A stretch of DNA of 31,302 bases from Actinospica sp035712985. Its GTDB lineage: Bacteria; Actinomycetota; Actinomycetes; Streptomycetales; Catenulisporaceae. Where the stretch lies: positions 1 to 31,302 of the forward strand of contig DASTAE010000028.1 of assembly GCA_035712985.1 (NCBI GenBank), given 5' to 3'. Position 1 is the first letter of the stretch. Every line of letters begins with the position of its first letter. Below are positions 1 to 8,643 of the stretch, piece by piece. The notes below the pieces were generated by a model. It was not told the origin of the DNA. It ran no database searches and saw nothing but the letters and a program-made list of their open reading frames with translations. The translations under genes were made by a program, and so were the position numbers.

Positions 1-2275
1 CGTCGAGCCAGCCGAGGGCGGTGCGGGCGTCGGGCAGGTCGGGGCCGGCGCCCTCGGGTTCCGGGGCGGGGTCGGGGAGGCTGAGGACGTGCGGGTACAA
101 CAGCCGGGCGGCGCGCGCGGTGCCGGCCAGGTAATACGCGGTGAGGCGGTCGCGTGCCTCGGTCAGGGCTTCGGGGGTCTCCGCCGCGTGGGCGAGTTCG
201 CGGGCATGGAGGCGGACGAGGTCGTGGAGCTTGTAGCGGCCGCTGCTGTGCTCGTGGAGGAGGTTGCGGTCTTCGAGCCGGCCGAGGATGGCGCGGGTGC
301 GGGTGACGGGGAGGTCGGCGAGGGCGGCGACCTGGCCGGGGGTGACGTCGGGTCCGGGGGCGAGGCCGGCGAGCCGGAAGGCGCGCAGGTCGGCGGGGTC
401 GAGGGCGGCGCAGGACAGCTCGAAGGTGGCGCGGACGGCGCTGTGCGGGTCGCCTTCGACGGCAAGGGCGTCGAGGCGGGTGTCGGCGGTGAGGCGGGCC
501 GCGTGGTCGGCGACGCTGTGGCCGGGGCGGGTGGCCAGGTTGGCGGCGGTGATGCGCAGGGCGAGCGGCAGGTGCGCGCAGAGGTCGGCGATGGCGGCGA
601 CGGCCTCGGGTTCCCGCCGGGCGCGGGCCGGGCCGATGGCGCGGGTGAGCAGGTCGACGGATTCGGCGGCGGTCAGCGGGTGCAGATCGAGAAGGGCGGC
701 TCCGTTGCGGGCCACGAGTCCGGCGAGGCGGCGGCGCGAGGTGATCAGGGCGGCGGAGTCGGGGGCGGCGGGGAGCAGGGGCCTGACCTGGTCGGCGTCG
801 GCGGCGTTGTCGAGCAGCAGCAGGATCCGCCGCCGGTCCAGGACGCTGCGCAGCAGGGCGGAGGCCTGGTCCTCGTCCGCGGGGATCTGGCCGGTGGCGA
901 CGCCGAGGGCGCTGAGGAACGCGGCGATGATCTCCAGGGCGCGGGCCGGGGCGGCGGGGTCGTGCCCGCGCAGGTCGGCGTAGAGCTGGCCGTCGGGGTA
1001 CCGGTGGCGGGCCGTGTGCGCCCAATGCACGGCGAGGGCGGTCTTGCCGACTCCGCCGAGGCCGGTCAGCACGGCGATGCGGGCCGCGCCGCCCTCCCCC
1101 GCGGCGAGAAGCGTGTCGAGGGCGCGCAGCTCGTGCTCGCGTCCGGTGAATCCGGGGGTGCCGCCGGGGATCTGGGCGGGGGTCACGGCGGGCTTCTCCT
1201 CGGCGCGGTGCGGGGGCGCGCTCGCCGGGGCCGGGGCGGGGCCGACGGGTCGGGTGGCGGGTGGCAGTCGGCCGCGCAGCACGCGCAGGTGGGCGTCGCG
1301 CAGTTCGGGTCCCGGCTTGAGGCCGAGGGCCTCGTCGAGCCGGGCGCGCAGCTCGGTGTAGAGGTCGAGGGCGGCGGCCTGCCGGCCTTCGCCGGCGAGG
1401 GCGAGCATGAGGCGGGCGGCGAGGCCCTCGTGCAGGGGTTCCTGGGGGCGCAGGGCGAGCAGGACCTGCGCGGTGCGGGTGTAGTGGCCGAGGCCGAGGC
1501 CGAGGTCGGCCCATTCGGCGGCGACGGTGGTCCGCAGGGCGGTGAGGGCGACGGCCGCCGGGTGCCGGGTGGGCCAGCCGCCCTCGCCGGCGAGGAGGGG
1601 TCCGCGCCAGCAGGCGAGGGCCTCGCCGTGCAGTTGCCAGGCGGCCTGCGCGGCGCCCGCGGTGGCGGCGCGGCGGGCCCGGGCGGCGAGGTCGGTGAAG
1701 CGGGCCGCGTCGGAGGCGTCGGTGTCCAGGCGCAGCCGGTAGCCGGTGGGTTCGCGGCGCAGCGGGCCGGGGGCGGCGGGCGTGGCGAGCAGCCGGCGGA
1801 GGTTGCTGACGTAGGTGTGCACGATGTCGCGGCTGGTGCGCGGCGGCGCGTCGCCCCAGAGCGTGTCGATGATCTCCTCGGTGCCGGTGACCTGGTCGGG
1901 CTGGATGGCGAGCAGGGCGAGCAGGGTGCGCTGCAGGGTCGCGGGGACGGGGACGGGGATGCCGCCGCGGTGCACGGTGAGCGGGCCGAGGACGTCGATG
2001 CGCAGCCGGGTGGCCGCGGCGTCCTCGGCACGGGCGCCCGCGGGCGGGTGGGCGATGGCGTCGAGCTCGTCGGCGTCGATACCGAGGGCCTCGGCGAGGC
2101 GGCGCAGCGAGGTGGCCCGGGGCCGCACTCCCCCGCGCTCGAGGTCGCGAACGGTGCGGATCCCGACGTCGGCCTGCGCGGCGAGCTGGGCCTGAGTGAG
2201 CCCCGCGTTGGTGCGCAGGCGCCGCAGCCACGCTCCGTCCTGGCCGGTGCTGCGTGCCGCTGCGGCGTCCGCCAT
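1..2275 (-). CDS. SARP-family regulator with XRE, BTAD and NB-ARC domains (3' end cut by window edge)
   Basis: The minus-strand frame opens at ATG 2275 and stays open for 758 codons to the left edge, so the C-terminus lies outside. Domains in order: an XRE-type helix-turn-helix at about residues 14-72 (LTQAQLAAQADVGIRTVRDLE), an OmpR-like winged helix at about 90-185, a BTAD helical domain at about 190-335 (ending LDEALGLKPGPELR), and an NB-ARC/STAND ATPase from about 385 with Walker A GLGGVGKT (Lys411) and LLLLDNAAD as Walker B. A winged-helix segment follows; TPRs would be expected past the edge. AfsR-like SARPs are large ATP-binding transcription activators; the extra N-terminal XRE domain is a known but less common layout. 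It is divergent from the flippase gene, so control of the polysaccharide locus or of itself is plausible, but this is inference. Confidence 0.9.
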   Translation of the reverse strand, partial: MADAAAARSTGQDGAWLRRLRTNAGLTQAQLAAQADVGIRTVRDLERGGVRPRATSLRRLAEALGIDADELDAIAHPPAGARAEDAAATRLRIDVLGPLTVHRGGIPVPVPATLQRTLLALLAIQPDQVTGTEEIIDTLWGDAPPRTSRDIVHTYVSNLRRLLATPAAPGPLRREPTGYRLRLDTDASDAARFTDLAARARRAATAGAAQAAWQLHGEALACWRGPLLAGEGGWPTRHPAAVALTALRTTVAAEWADLGLGLGHYTRTAQVLLALRPQEPLHEGLAARLMLALAGEGRQAAALDLYTELRARLDEALGLKPGPELRDAHLRVLRGRLPPATRPVGPAPAPASAPPHRAEEKPAVTPAQIPGGTPGFTGREHELRALDTLLAAGEGGAARIAVLTGLGGVGKTALAVHWAHTARHRYPDGQLYADLRGHDPAAPARALEIIAAFLSALGVATGQIPADEDQASALLRSVLDRRRILLLLDNAADADQVRPLLPAAPDSAALITSRRRLAGLVARNGAALLDLHPLTAAESVDLLTRAIGPARARREPEAVAAIADLCAHLPLALRITAANLATRPGHSVADHAARLTADTRLDALAVEGDPHSAVRATFELSCAALDPADLRAFRLAGLAPGPDVTPGQVAALADLPVTRTRAILGRLEDRNLLHEHSSGRYKLHDLVRLHARELAHAAETPEALTEARDRLTAYYLAGTARAARLLYPHVLSLPDPAPEPEGAGPDLPDARTALGWLD

Positions 2276-2294
2276 CGGGTCTCCGCTTTCCGTC

Positions 2295-2312
2295 GCGTCA
2301 GAGTTCTGACGC
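2295..2312. promoter_or_regulatory. 18-bp near-perfect palindrome upstream of the SARP gene, likely operator
   Basis: Arms GCGTCAGA (2295-2302) and TCTGACGC (2305-2312) are exact reverse complements separated by GT. The site is centred about 28 bp upstream of the SARP start, and a second similar core, CAGATTCTG, lies directly after it at 2312-2320. The position suits an autoregulatory operator for the XRE or SARP DNA-binding domain. Which protein binds is inferred. Confidence 0.55.
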
Positions 2313-2383
2313 AGATTCTGGCACCGGGTCAGTCGGGCCGGTAGATGGCGACCCGGGCGATTCACGCGGACGTTGAGCAGATA

Positions 2384-2412
2384 TTGACTTTCGGCTGACG
2401 GTAGCTACGTGT
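2384..2412 (+). promoter_or_regulatory. Weak promoter candidate for the flippase gene
   Basis: TTGACT at 2384-2389 is a fair -35 hexamer, and ACGTGT lies 17 bp downstream at 2407-2412. The -10 match is poor. If this is real, transcription would start near 2419, which favours translation from ATG 2433 over GTG 2409. Confidence 0.25.
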
Positions 2413-2432
2413 TCCGCGGCGAGCATGTCGCT

Positions 2433-4037
2433 ATGAGGCCCTTCGACCAGTCCGGCCGGGGCGGCTCCGAGCCGCCCGGGCGCGGCCTGCTCGTCTCCGA
2501 GCCGTCGCCCGCCGCGCCGGGAGGCCCGGTTCGGGCCGGTCCGCCGGACGGCGGCGGCCGGGGCCGGGCCCGGAGGCTGCTGCCCGGCTACCGGAACCAA
2601 CTGGTGCGCACCGGTCATCTGCTGACGCTCAGCTCCCTGTCGACGTCGGTGATCGGCGCCGTCTACTGGATCGTGGCCACCCGGGTCTACGGCGCGGCGA
2701 CGGTCGGCACCTCGTACACGGCGGTCTCGGCGATGGTGTTCCTGGCGACCTTCGGCCAGCTGAACCTTGCCAACGTGCTGATCCGGTTCCTCCCGTCCTC
2801 AGGCCACCGGGCTCGCAGGATGGTCACGCTCGCCTACGTGACCGCCGTCGGCGTGACGCTGACGGTCTCGATCGGCTTCGTGCTCCTGGTCCCCGCCCTC
2901 TCACCTGGGCTCGCCTTCCTGCACTCGCCGGCGATCGGCTCCGCCTTCGTCGTCGGCACGGTCGCCTACGCGGTCTTCGCCCTGCAGGACGGCGCGCTGA
3001 CCGGGCTGCGGCGGCCGGGTTGGATCGTGGTGGAGAACGCCCTGTTCGCCTTCGCGAAGATCGTCCTGATCGTGATCCTTGCGGCCACCGCATTGCGCGG
3101 CCAGGGCATTCTGGCCTCCTGGATCATCGCGCTGATCGCCGCCGTCGTGGTCACCAACGGCTACCTCTACCGCCGGTTGTCCGCAGCCGTGCGCGGCAGC
3201 GGCCCCCGACCGGATCCCGCGCCCCGGCCTCGGCGTCAGACGACGGCGGCCTCCCGAATCACGAGCCCGACCACGCGGTACATCGCCGCCGACTACATCG
3301 GCCAGATGTTCTGGGTCGGCTCGACGAGCCTGCCGGCGATCATGGTGCTGAACCGGCTCGGCGCCGTGGCGAGCGCCTACTACTCGCTATCCGCTTTCAT
3401 CGCCGCCGCGCTCTACATGTTCAGCGTCAACATGGGTCTGTCATTCGTCGTCGAGAGCGCCAGGGAGCCGGGCGGCGACGCGAGGTTGCGGCACATGGTC
3501 CGCCACACCTCGAGCGTCCTCGGCGCGTTCGTGGCGTTGACCGTCGCCGGTGCGCCGTTCATTCTGCGGCTGTACGGCGTCCAGTACGAGCACGGATCCA
3601 CCGGCCTACTGCGGCTGATGGCTCTGGCCGCGCTGCCGAACATGGTCCTGGCCGTCGCGGTGAGTGTCGCCCGCGCGCAGCTGCGGATGAAATTCGTCAC
3701 CGTGATCTACGTCGCCCAGTTCGTGATGCTCATCGGCCTGACCGCGTTGCTCATGCCGGTGATGGGTCTGAACGGCGTCGGGGTCGCGTGGCTGGTCTCG
3801 CTCACGGTGGTGGCGCTGGCGCTGTTGGCCAAGCGCGAACTCTGGCCCACCGGTAGCCGAGTTCGGACACTACGCCGGCTGGTAGATCGCCACCCACGCG
3901 ATGTAGATGTCGGCGACCGCGCCGGCCGCGGGGACACCCCACGTCTCGCTCTGGAGGACCCAGTGCATCGGCGTGTTCGGAATCCGACCGGTCGACGTTC
4001 CGATGACCTTTCCATCGAGAATGAATCGGCACCCTGA
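2433..4037 (+). CDS. MOP-superfamily polysaccharide flippase (Wzx-like membrane protein)
   Basis: The product has 534 residues from ATG 2433; an in-frame GTG at 2409 would add 8. A Gly/Pro/Arg-rich cytoplasmic tail of about 55 residues is followed by roughly 12-14 hydrophobic helices, with a loop near residues 250-280 rich in Arg and Pro. Length and spacing suit oligosaccharide flippases of the MATE/MOP superfamily, which move lipid-linked glycans across the membrane. The last hydrophobic segment ends near position 3840. The final 55 or so residues, polar and Arg/Asp-rich, are read antisense through the 3' end of the convergent GH16 gene. This tail is probably non-conserved, either from loss of an earlier stop or from a natural convergent overlap. 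It is the first gene of the polysaccharide locus on the plus strand. Confidence 0.85.
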   Translation: MRPFDQSGRGGSEPPGRGLLVSEPSPAAPGGPVRAGPPDGGGRGRARRLLPGYRNQLVRTGHLLTLSSLSTSVIGAVYWIVATRVYGAATVGTSYTAVSAMVFLATFGQLNLANVLIRFLPSSGHRARRMVTLAYVTAVGVTLTVSIGFVLLVPALSPGLAFLHSPAIGSAFVVGTVAYAVFALQDGALTGLRRPGWIVVENALFAFAKIVLIVILAATALRGQGILASWIIALIAAVVVTNGYLYRRLSAAVRGSGPRPDPAPRPRRQTTAASRITSPTTRYIAADYIGQMFWVGSTSLPAIMVLNRLGAVASAYYSLSAFIAAALYMFSVNMGLSFVVESAREPGGDARLRHMVRHTSSVLGAFVALTVAGAPFILRLYGVQYEHGSTGLLRLMALAALPNMVLAVAVSVARAQLRMKFVTVIYVAQFVMLIGLTALLMPVMGLNGVGVAWLVSLTVVALALLAKRELWPTGSRVRTLRRLVDRHPRDVDVGDRAGRGDTPRLALEDPVHRRVRNPTGRRSDDLSIENESAP

Positions 4038-4853
4038 TGCGGTCCACTCGGTGACGGCCGTGTGCCATCCGGAGGACACGCCGATAGCGGTGTTGTAAGC
4101 GTCCTGATCGTGTGGCAGAGTTGCATTCTGGCGATGCATGTAGGCGGAGATCGGCCCGTTGAGAGCGCCTTCCGGGAAGTCGATTTCCCCATCGGCGGGG
4201 AAGCTCTCGCTGTCCGGCCACAACAGCCAAGCGACCTTGAAACCGGCCGTCGGCTGCTGGACCATGAACCGGAGCTCGTACCGGCCGTACAGCTGGCCGC
4301 CTTCCTTGCCGACCGGATCGGGGATCTTCGGCACGGGCGCGCCGACGTGGTGCACGCCGTCGACGGTGTACAGGTGCAGGTGCATCTCGCCGTTCTCGAT
4401 ACTGATGACCGTGGACGGCGAGTAGACGCCGGCGTGGGTGGTGTCGGACCAGCCGTCCGGATATGCCCACCACTTCGACTGCACCGAAGGCGGGAGCCCG
4501 GTGCAGATGCGCGTCGCCTCGTTCGAGCAGCCGGAGAACCCGCCGACGGGCACGTCGGTGCGGAAGTCGTCGGCGAAGATCTGGTGCCAGCCCGGGATGT
4601 CCCCCACCGGCATCGCCGCGTCGGATCCGCTGGAGGCGCTCGTGCCTTGCGGGGCGACCGGCTGCTGGGACGCGGGCGTCGACGGCTTGGCCGACGGCTC
4701 CGTCGAGGGCGCGGCGTTGGCACCACGGGTGCCGCAGCCGCCGAGGACCGCGGCGGCGAGGGTGACGGCGACCGCCGCGACCAGGCCGGAACCGGGGAGC
4801 CGAGGACGTCGTCGGCGGCACGCTTCACCATCACGGCCGTTTCTCCCGGTCAC
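3870..4853 (-). CDS. GH16-family glycoside hydrolase lipoprotein
   Basis: The product has 327 residues from GTG 4853, with a Shine-Dalgarno GGGAGG (plus-strand 4862-4867) 8 bp upstream. The N-terminus has Arg-rich residues, a hydrophobic stretch and a lipobox LGGC (Cys40), then a Ser/Pro/Ala linker to about residue 80, so the enzyme should be anchored outside the membrane. The catalytic signature is EIDFPE (Glu223, Asp225, Glu228), the ExDxxE motif of GH16 retaining beta-glucanases and related transglycosylases. The C-terminus IYIAWVAIYQPA is a typical GH16 final beta-strand. It lies 17 bp downstream of the polytopic membrane protein gene and is probably co-transcribed with it. Likely role: trimming or release of the exported polymer. 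The substrate cannot be read from the sequence. Confidence 0.9.
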   Translation of the reverse strand: MTGRNGRDGEACRRRRPRLPGSGLVAAVAVTLAAAVLGGCGTRGANAAPSTEPSAKPSTPASQQPVAPQGTSASSGSDAAMPVGDIPGWHQIFADDFRTDVPVGGFSGCSNEATRICTGLPPSVQSKWWAYPDGWSDTTHAGVYSPSTVISIENGEMHLHLYTVDGVHHVGAPVPKIPDPVGKEGGQLYGRYELRFMVQQPTAGFKVAWLLWPDSESFPADGEIDFPEGALNGPISAYMHRQNATLPHDQDAYNTAIGVSSGWHTAVTEWTASGCRFILDGKVIGTSTGRIPNTPMHWVLQSETWGVPAAGAVADIYIAWVAIYQPA

Positions 4854-4870
4854 GTCGCGCGCCTCCCGTC

Positions 4871-6643
4871 CTACGGTGCCGAAGCCGGTGGTGCGTCGAG
4901 GGTGAGGACCACGGCATCCGCATTGCGATAGACCACCCTGAACTGCGGCGCGCCCTGGGGAAGCTCTCTGAGCCGGTCGAGCGCGGCGGGCGACAGCAGC
5001 CCCTCGGTCTCGATCTCGGTTTCCTGGGACTTCGTCAGGATGAAGTACGCCTGACGCCCGGGGACACTCATGACGGCCTCCAGGGCGCGGACCGGGTCGC
5101 GTTCGACGGCCTGCGTCTGCTGTGGTGTGAGTTGATCCAGCCAGAAGGTCTGGTAGTGGTTCTCGTAGTCCAGGTAGTCGCCGGGATAGTCCATGGTGGC
5201 CGCGACGATCAGCGAACCGTGCGGGGCTACCCGGTACATGTAATCGGTCGCCGCCACTTGAGCCGGCGAGAAGTAGTTCTCGCCCTCCTTCCCGTAATTG
5301 GCGACGATAAACGCGGCTATCATGAGGAACGCTATGCCATGGAAGACGGCTCCGCGTGATTTCTCATTCCAGCGAGACCGCACCAACCATGCCGTGCCGA
5401 GGAATACGGCGCCTGCCAATGCGAAAAGGTAGACACGGATGACCATCTCGCCCCCGTAGCCGTTGGCCGCCAGCAGGGGCAGCGGGGCGACGGCGATGAA
5501 CACCGCCCTGCTGCGGCGCAGATCCCTGCGACTCAGTGCCGCCGCCAGTGCGAGCAAGCCTATGAAGGCGGCCGTGCCGGTTTCCACGTAGGCGACCACT
5601 TGTTGCTGGAAGCTGGCGGAGGCGGCGCCGGTGAGCCTGATGGTCGCGTTCGATCCCAGCTTCCCGATGGTCTGCACGATCGACGACAGGTTGCTCCGGA
5701 TGAACGGAAGTCCCACGGTGGAGTCCCACACCACGGCGAACACGGTCGCCATCGCGAGGGCCCAGAGCAGGACGGTGGTCCGGTAGCGGGACAGGGCCAG
5801 CACCGCGAGGCTGAGCACGAGCGCGAGCGGCGTGAGCTGGTGGGAAGCGGCGATCGCCGCGATGAGGGGCACCAGGAGGACGATCCACACCGCGTCCACG
5901 GCTCGGGACGGCCGGGCTGTCCCGAGCGGGTCGTCGGCCTTGTTCCACCGATTGAGCACGATGCCGAGAACGGCCAGGTAGAGGACGAAGGCGTAGGCCT
6001 GAGGCGAGAAGTAGTCCTGGCCGGTCCACTGGCAGCAGGAGAAGAGCCAGATCGCCCCCCACATGACCCGCCGGTCCTTCGTCATCGTGCGGAAGATCAG
6101 GACCAACGGCGGCACCATCAACGCGTTGAAGACCGGCGGTGCCCAGGCGGCGTATCCCAGCGAGGAGCGCAGGCCGGTCATGCGGATCACGGCGGCGTTC
6201 AGGGCGAAGAAGCCGGGCCACTTGTTGTACGGGCTGAGTGAGCCGTTCGAGGGATCGACGCCGCCGTGCCGGACGAGGTAGTCGATGATCGCGACGTGCT
6301 CCCAGGACCACGCGTAGCGCAGCGTGCCGTACAGCAGGGTCGGCGTGGCGTGCAGCATCGCGATCAGCGCCAGCACGTAGGCCACGAGCCAGGAGGTGGC
6401 GACCGTCGGCTGACGCAACGTCAGGGCGAATCCGAGTGCCAGCACACCGAGAGCGACCCAGAACAGGACCGGAAGAATGGAGATGAGCCCGAACTCGCCC
6501 ATCCGATCCAGGCGGACCCACCTCAGCGACCAGAGCCAGAGCACTACCGCGAGCGGCAGCGCCGACTGTGCGGCCCTCCGCTGCACCTCGACGCCCGGCC
6601 GCCGACTCTTCGCCGCATCGAGGCCCAGGTCCTCTTCCGCCAT
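4871..6643 (-). CDS. Polytopic membrane protein, GT-C-like (possible glycosyltransferase or polymerase)
   Basis: The product has 590 residues with about 12-13 hydrophobic helices spanning residues 28-450, then a soluble C-terminal domain of about 140 residues, presumably outside the cell. After the third helix there is a long loop with conserved-looking aromatic and acidic residues (YAWSWEHVAIIDYLVRHGG, SPYNKWPGFF), and later QDYFSPQAYAF. A large first extracytoplasmic loop followed by many helices and a C-terminal periplasmic-type domain is the layout of GT-C transferases and some O-antigen polymerases. No family was recognised with certainty. There is no clear Shine-Dalgarno before ATG 6643. 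It is divergent from the GT2 gene at 6737 and leads the two-gene operon with the GH16 lipoprotein. It could supply the missing polymerase or add a lipid-linked sugar. Confidence 0.7.
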   Translation of the reverse strand: MAEEDLGLDAAKSRRPGVEVQRRAAQSALPLAVVLWLWSLRWVRLDRMGEFGLISILPVLFWVALGVLALGFALTLRQPTVATSWLVAYVLALIAMLHATPTLLYGTLRYAWSWEHVAIIDYLVRHGGVDPSNGSLSPYNKWPGFFALNAAVIRMTGLRSSLGYAAWAPPVFNALMVPPLVLIFRTMTKDRRVMWGAIWLFSCCQWTGQDYFSPQAYAFVLYLAVLGIVLNRWNKADDPLGTARPSRAVDAVWIVLLVPLIAAIAASHQLTPLALVLSLAVLALSRYRTTVLLWALAMATVFAVVWDSTVGLPFIRSNLSSIVQTIGKLGSNATIRLTGAASASFQQQVVAYVETGTAAFIGLLALAAALSRRDLRRSRAVFIAVAPLPLLAANGYGGEMVIRVYLFALAGAVFLGTAWLVRSRWNEKSRGAVFHGIAFLMIAAFIVANYGKEGENYFSPAQVAATDYMYRVAPHGSLIVAATMDYPGDYLDYENHYQTFWLDQLTPQQTQAVERDPVRALEAVMSVPGRQAYFILTKSQETEIETEGLLSPAALDRLRELPQGAPQFRVVYRNADAVVLTLDAPPASAP

Positions 6644-6736
6644 GAGTCGATGTAATCACGCGGGTGTTGCTCGACGGGAGCGCTTAGACCGAATGGGTGG
6701 CGGATCCGGTGGCGGCGGCGGGCAAGGTGTAGTTCC

Positions 6737-7822
6737 ATGGTAAAGGTGGGCGAAGTTGTGAGCGGCAGGGCGCAGAGCCCGATCACGGTCGTCATATGCG
6801 CGTACACCGAGGCCCGCTGGGACGACACGCTCGCGGCGGTCGACTCCGCGCTCGGCCAGAGCCTCCCCCCGCTCGAGGTGCTCGTGGTGGTCGACCACAA
6901 TCCGGCGCTCTACACGCGGTTCGCCGAACGGCTGCGGGAGACCGCGCGAGTAAGGGTGCTCACCAACGCTCAAGCCCGAGGCCTGTCCGGCGGCCGCAAC
7001 ACCGGGATCGAGGCGTCCGAGGGCGAGATCATCGCCTTCCTGGACGACGACGCCGTGGCCGAGCCCGAGTGGCTGCGCTGGTTCGCCGACGCGTTCGCGG
7101 AGCCCCGGGTCATGGGGGCCAGCGGGCTGACGCTGCCGGTCTGGGCGTCCGGGAGCCGTCCCGCGTGGTACCCGAGGGAGTTCGACTGGGTGCACGGCGC
7201 GAGCTACCTCGGGATGCCCACGGGCCGCGCCGAGGTGCGCAACGTGCTCGGCGGCAACGCCGCCTTCCGCCGGTCCGCGTTCGACGTCGCGGGCGGATTC
7301 CGCACCGATATCGGCCGGGGCTCGCAGGGCGCGGCGTCCGGGGCACGTGCCGGTCCGGCGGCGAGGCTGCGGCACCGGCTCGTCGCCACCAGGCCCCTCG
7401 GGGCCGAGGAGACCGAGTTGTGCATTCGGATCGCGCAGCAGCGTCCCGGCTCGGCCTTCTTGTTCGACGATCGCGCCGTGATCCATCACCGGGTGCCGGC
7501 CGAGCGCGAGCGCATCGGCTACTTCTACACGCGCTGCTGGGCGGAGGGGCTCTCCAAGGCCCAGGTCGCCCAGAAGGTCGGCGCCCGGGACGGGTTGTTC
7601 ACCGAGCGCACCTACGTGACCCGGACGCTCCCGGCCGGGTTGGCCCGTGCGCTCACCGACGTGCTGCACGGGGAGATCGCCGGGCTCCGGCGGGCCGGCG
7701 CGATCGCCACCGGCGTCGTGGTCGCCGCGGCCGGGTATGCGACGGGATTGGTGCGGCTGCGCGCCGCTTCCGCCACCCAGGCCCCGACCCTGGAGCGGCA
7801 TACGAGGAGCGTTGAGCGATGA
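6737..7822 (+). CDS. Family 2 glycosyltransferase with C-terminal membrane anchor
   Basis: The product has 361 residues. The GT-A nucleotide-sugar fold begins at about residue 15 (ITVVICAYTEARWDD), followed by GLSGGRNTGI (about 82-91) and the metal-binding FLDDDA (Asp103-105). The acceptor-side ETELCIR and the downstream AEGLSKAQVAQKVGARDGLF are shared closely with the paralogue at 13348. A hydrophobic helix near the C-terminus (GVVVAAAGYATGLV) suggests attachment to the membrane. Relative to the paralogue it carries about 21 extra Ala/Arg/Gly residues around residues 195-216, between DIGRG and RPLG. AAGGTG lies 8 bp before the ATG. Its stop overlaps the start of the deacetylase gene as ATGA, so the two are translationally coupled. 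Sugar donor and acceptor are unknown. Confidence 0.9.
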   Translation: MVKVGEVVSGRAQSPITVVICAYTEARWDDTLAAVDSALGQSLPPLEVLVVVDHNPALYTRFAERLRETARVRVLTNAQARGLSGGRNTGIEASEGEIIAFLDDDAVAEPEWLRWFADAFAEPRVMGASGLTLPVWASGSRPAWYPREFDWVHGASYLGMPTGRAEVRNVLGGNAAFRRSAFDVAGGFRTDIGRGSQGAASGARAGPAARLRHRLVATRPLGAEETELCIRIAQQRPGSAFLFDDRAVIHHRVPAERERIGYFYTRCWAEGLSKAQVAQKVGARDGLFTERTYVTRTLPAGLARALTDVLHGEIAGLRRAGAIATGVVVAAAGYATGLVRLRAASATQAPTLERHTRSVER

Positions 7823-8643
7823 ATCCCGCCGCGGTGCCGATCCTGATGTACCACTCGGTGAGCGAGGAGCCGACCGCCGCCACCCGAGGGCTTTCGGTAC
7901 ACCCGGTCGACTTCGAACGGCAGCTGGGTCTGCTGAGCGAACTGGGCTACACCAGCATCTCCTTCGGCGCTCTGGTGCGCGCCTGGCGGACCGCGGCGCG
8001 GGAGGGCGGTTCTCGGCTCACGCTGCCCGAACGCCCTGTCGTGCTGACATTCGATGACGGATACGCGGACTTTCACTCCGAAGTCCTCCCGCGGCTGGAG
8101 CGATACCAGGCGACCGCGACATTGTTCGTCACCACGGGTTGGATCTCGACCACCGACCGGCCCGAGGACGAGGACCGGCTCGCGCCGATGGTGAACTGGA
8201 GCCAACTGCGGGAGATCGCTTCGGCGGGGGTCGAGGTCGGCGCCCACAGCGAGAGCCACCCCGAACTGGATCGGATCTCCGCGCGGGAGCTGAACAGGCA
8301 GGTCGGGCTGTGCAAGGAGGAGCTCGACAACGGCCTCGAGCAGCACACCGACGTCTTCTGCTACCCGTACGGCTACGCGAACGCGCGGGTGCGCGAGTCC
8401 GTTCGCGCAGCTGGATACATCGGGGCGTGCGTCGTGGGCAACGCGATGGCGCGCTATAGCCAGGGCCCTTATGCACTGACCCGAATGACGATCGACCGCC
8501 GCGCGTCGCTGCGGAAGGTCGAGGACGTCGTTGAGGGACGGTCGGTATCCCGGATCTATCTCAAGGAGCGCGCACTCACGAAGTCTTATGCCGCGTTTCG
8601 CCGCTCCAGGAACGCCGTTCTGCGGAGTCGTGGCGGCGGCTGA
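7819..8643 (+). CDS. NodB-type polysaccharide deacetylase (no signal peptide)
   Basis: The product has 274 residues, opening with PILMYHSVSEE as in PgaB/IcaB-like NodB proteins. Motif 1 VVLTFDDGYADFH supplies the two aspartates (catalytic base and metal ligand). Motif 2 GAHSESHPELD gives the HxxxH-type metal histidines. Motif 3 is CYPYGYANARV, with Cys where many members have Arg. No signal peptide or membrane helix is visible, so it probably works in the cytoplasm on an N-acetylated lipid-linked sugar made by its coupled GT2 partner. The start ATG overlaps the GT2 stop. Its own stop abuts the methyltransferase stop on the opposite strand, forming TGATCA at 8641-8646. Deacetylation of a hexosamine residue is the expected chemistry; the exact substrate is inferred. 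Confidence 0.9.
   Translation: MNPAAVPILMYHSVSEEPTAATRGLSVHPVDFERQLGLLSELGYTSISFGALVRAWRTAAREGGSRLTLPERPVVLTFDDGYADFHSEVLPRLERYQATATLFVTTGWISTTDRPEDEDRLAPMVNWSQLREIASAGVEVGAHSESHPELDRISARELNRQVGLCKEELDNGLEQHTDVFCYPYGYANARVRESVRAAGYIGACVVGNAMARYSQGPYALTRMTIDRRASLRKVEDVVEGRSVSRIYLKERALTKSYAAFRRSRNAVLRSRGGG

Noticed and set aside
89..2344. 751-codon plus-strand open frame over the SARP gene
   Set aside because: Its Gly/Ala/Val-rich product has no motif, while the minus strand encodes clear XRE, BTAD and NB-ARC domains.
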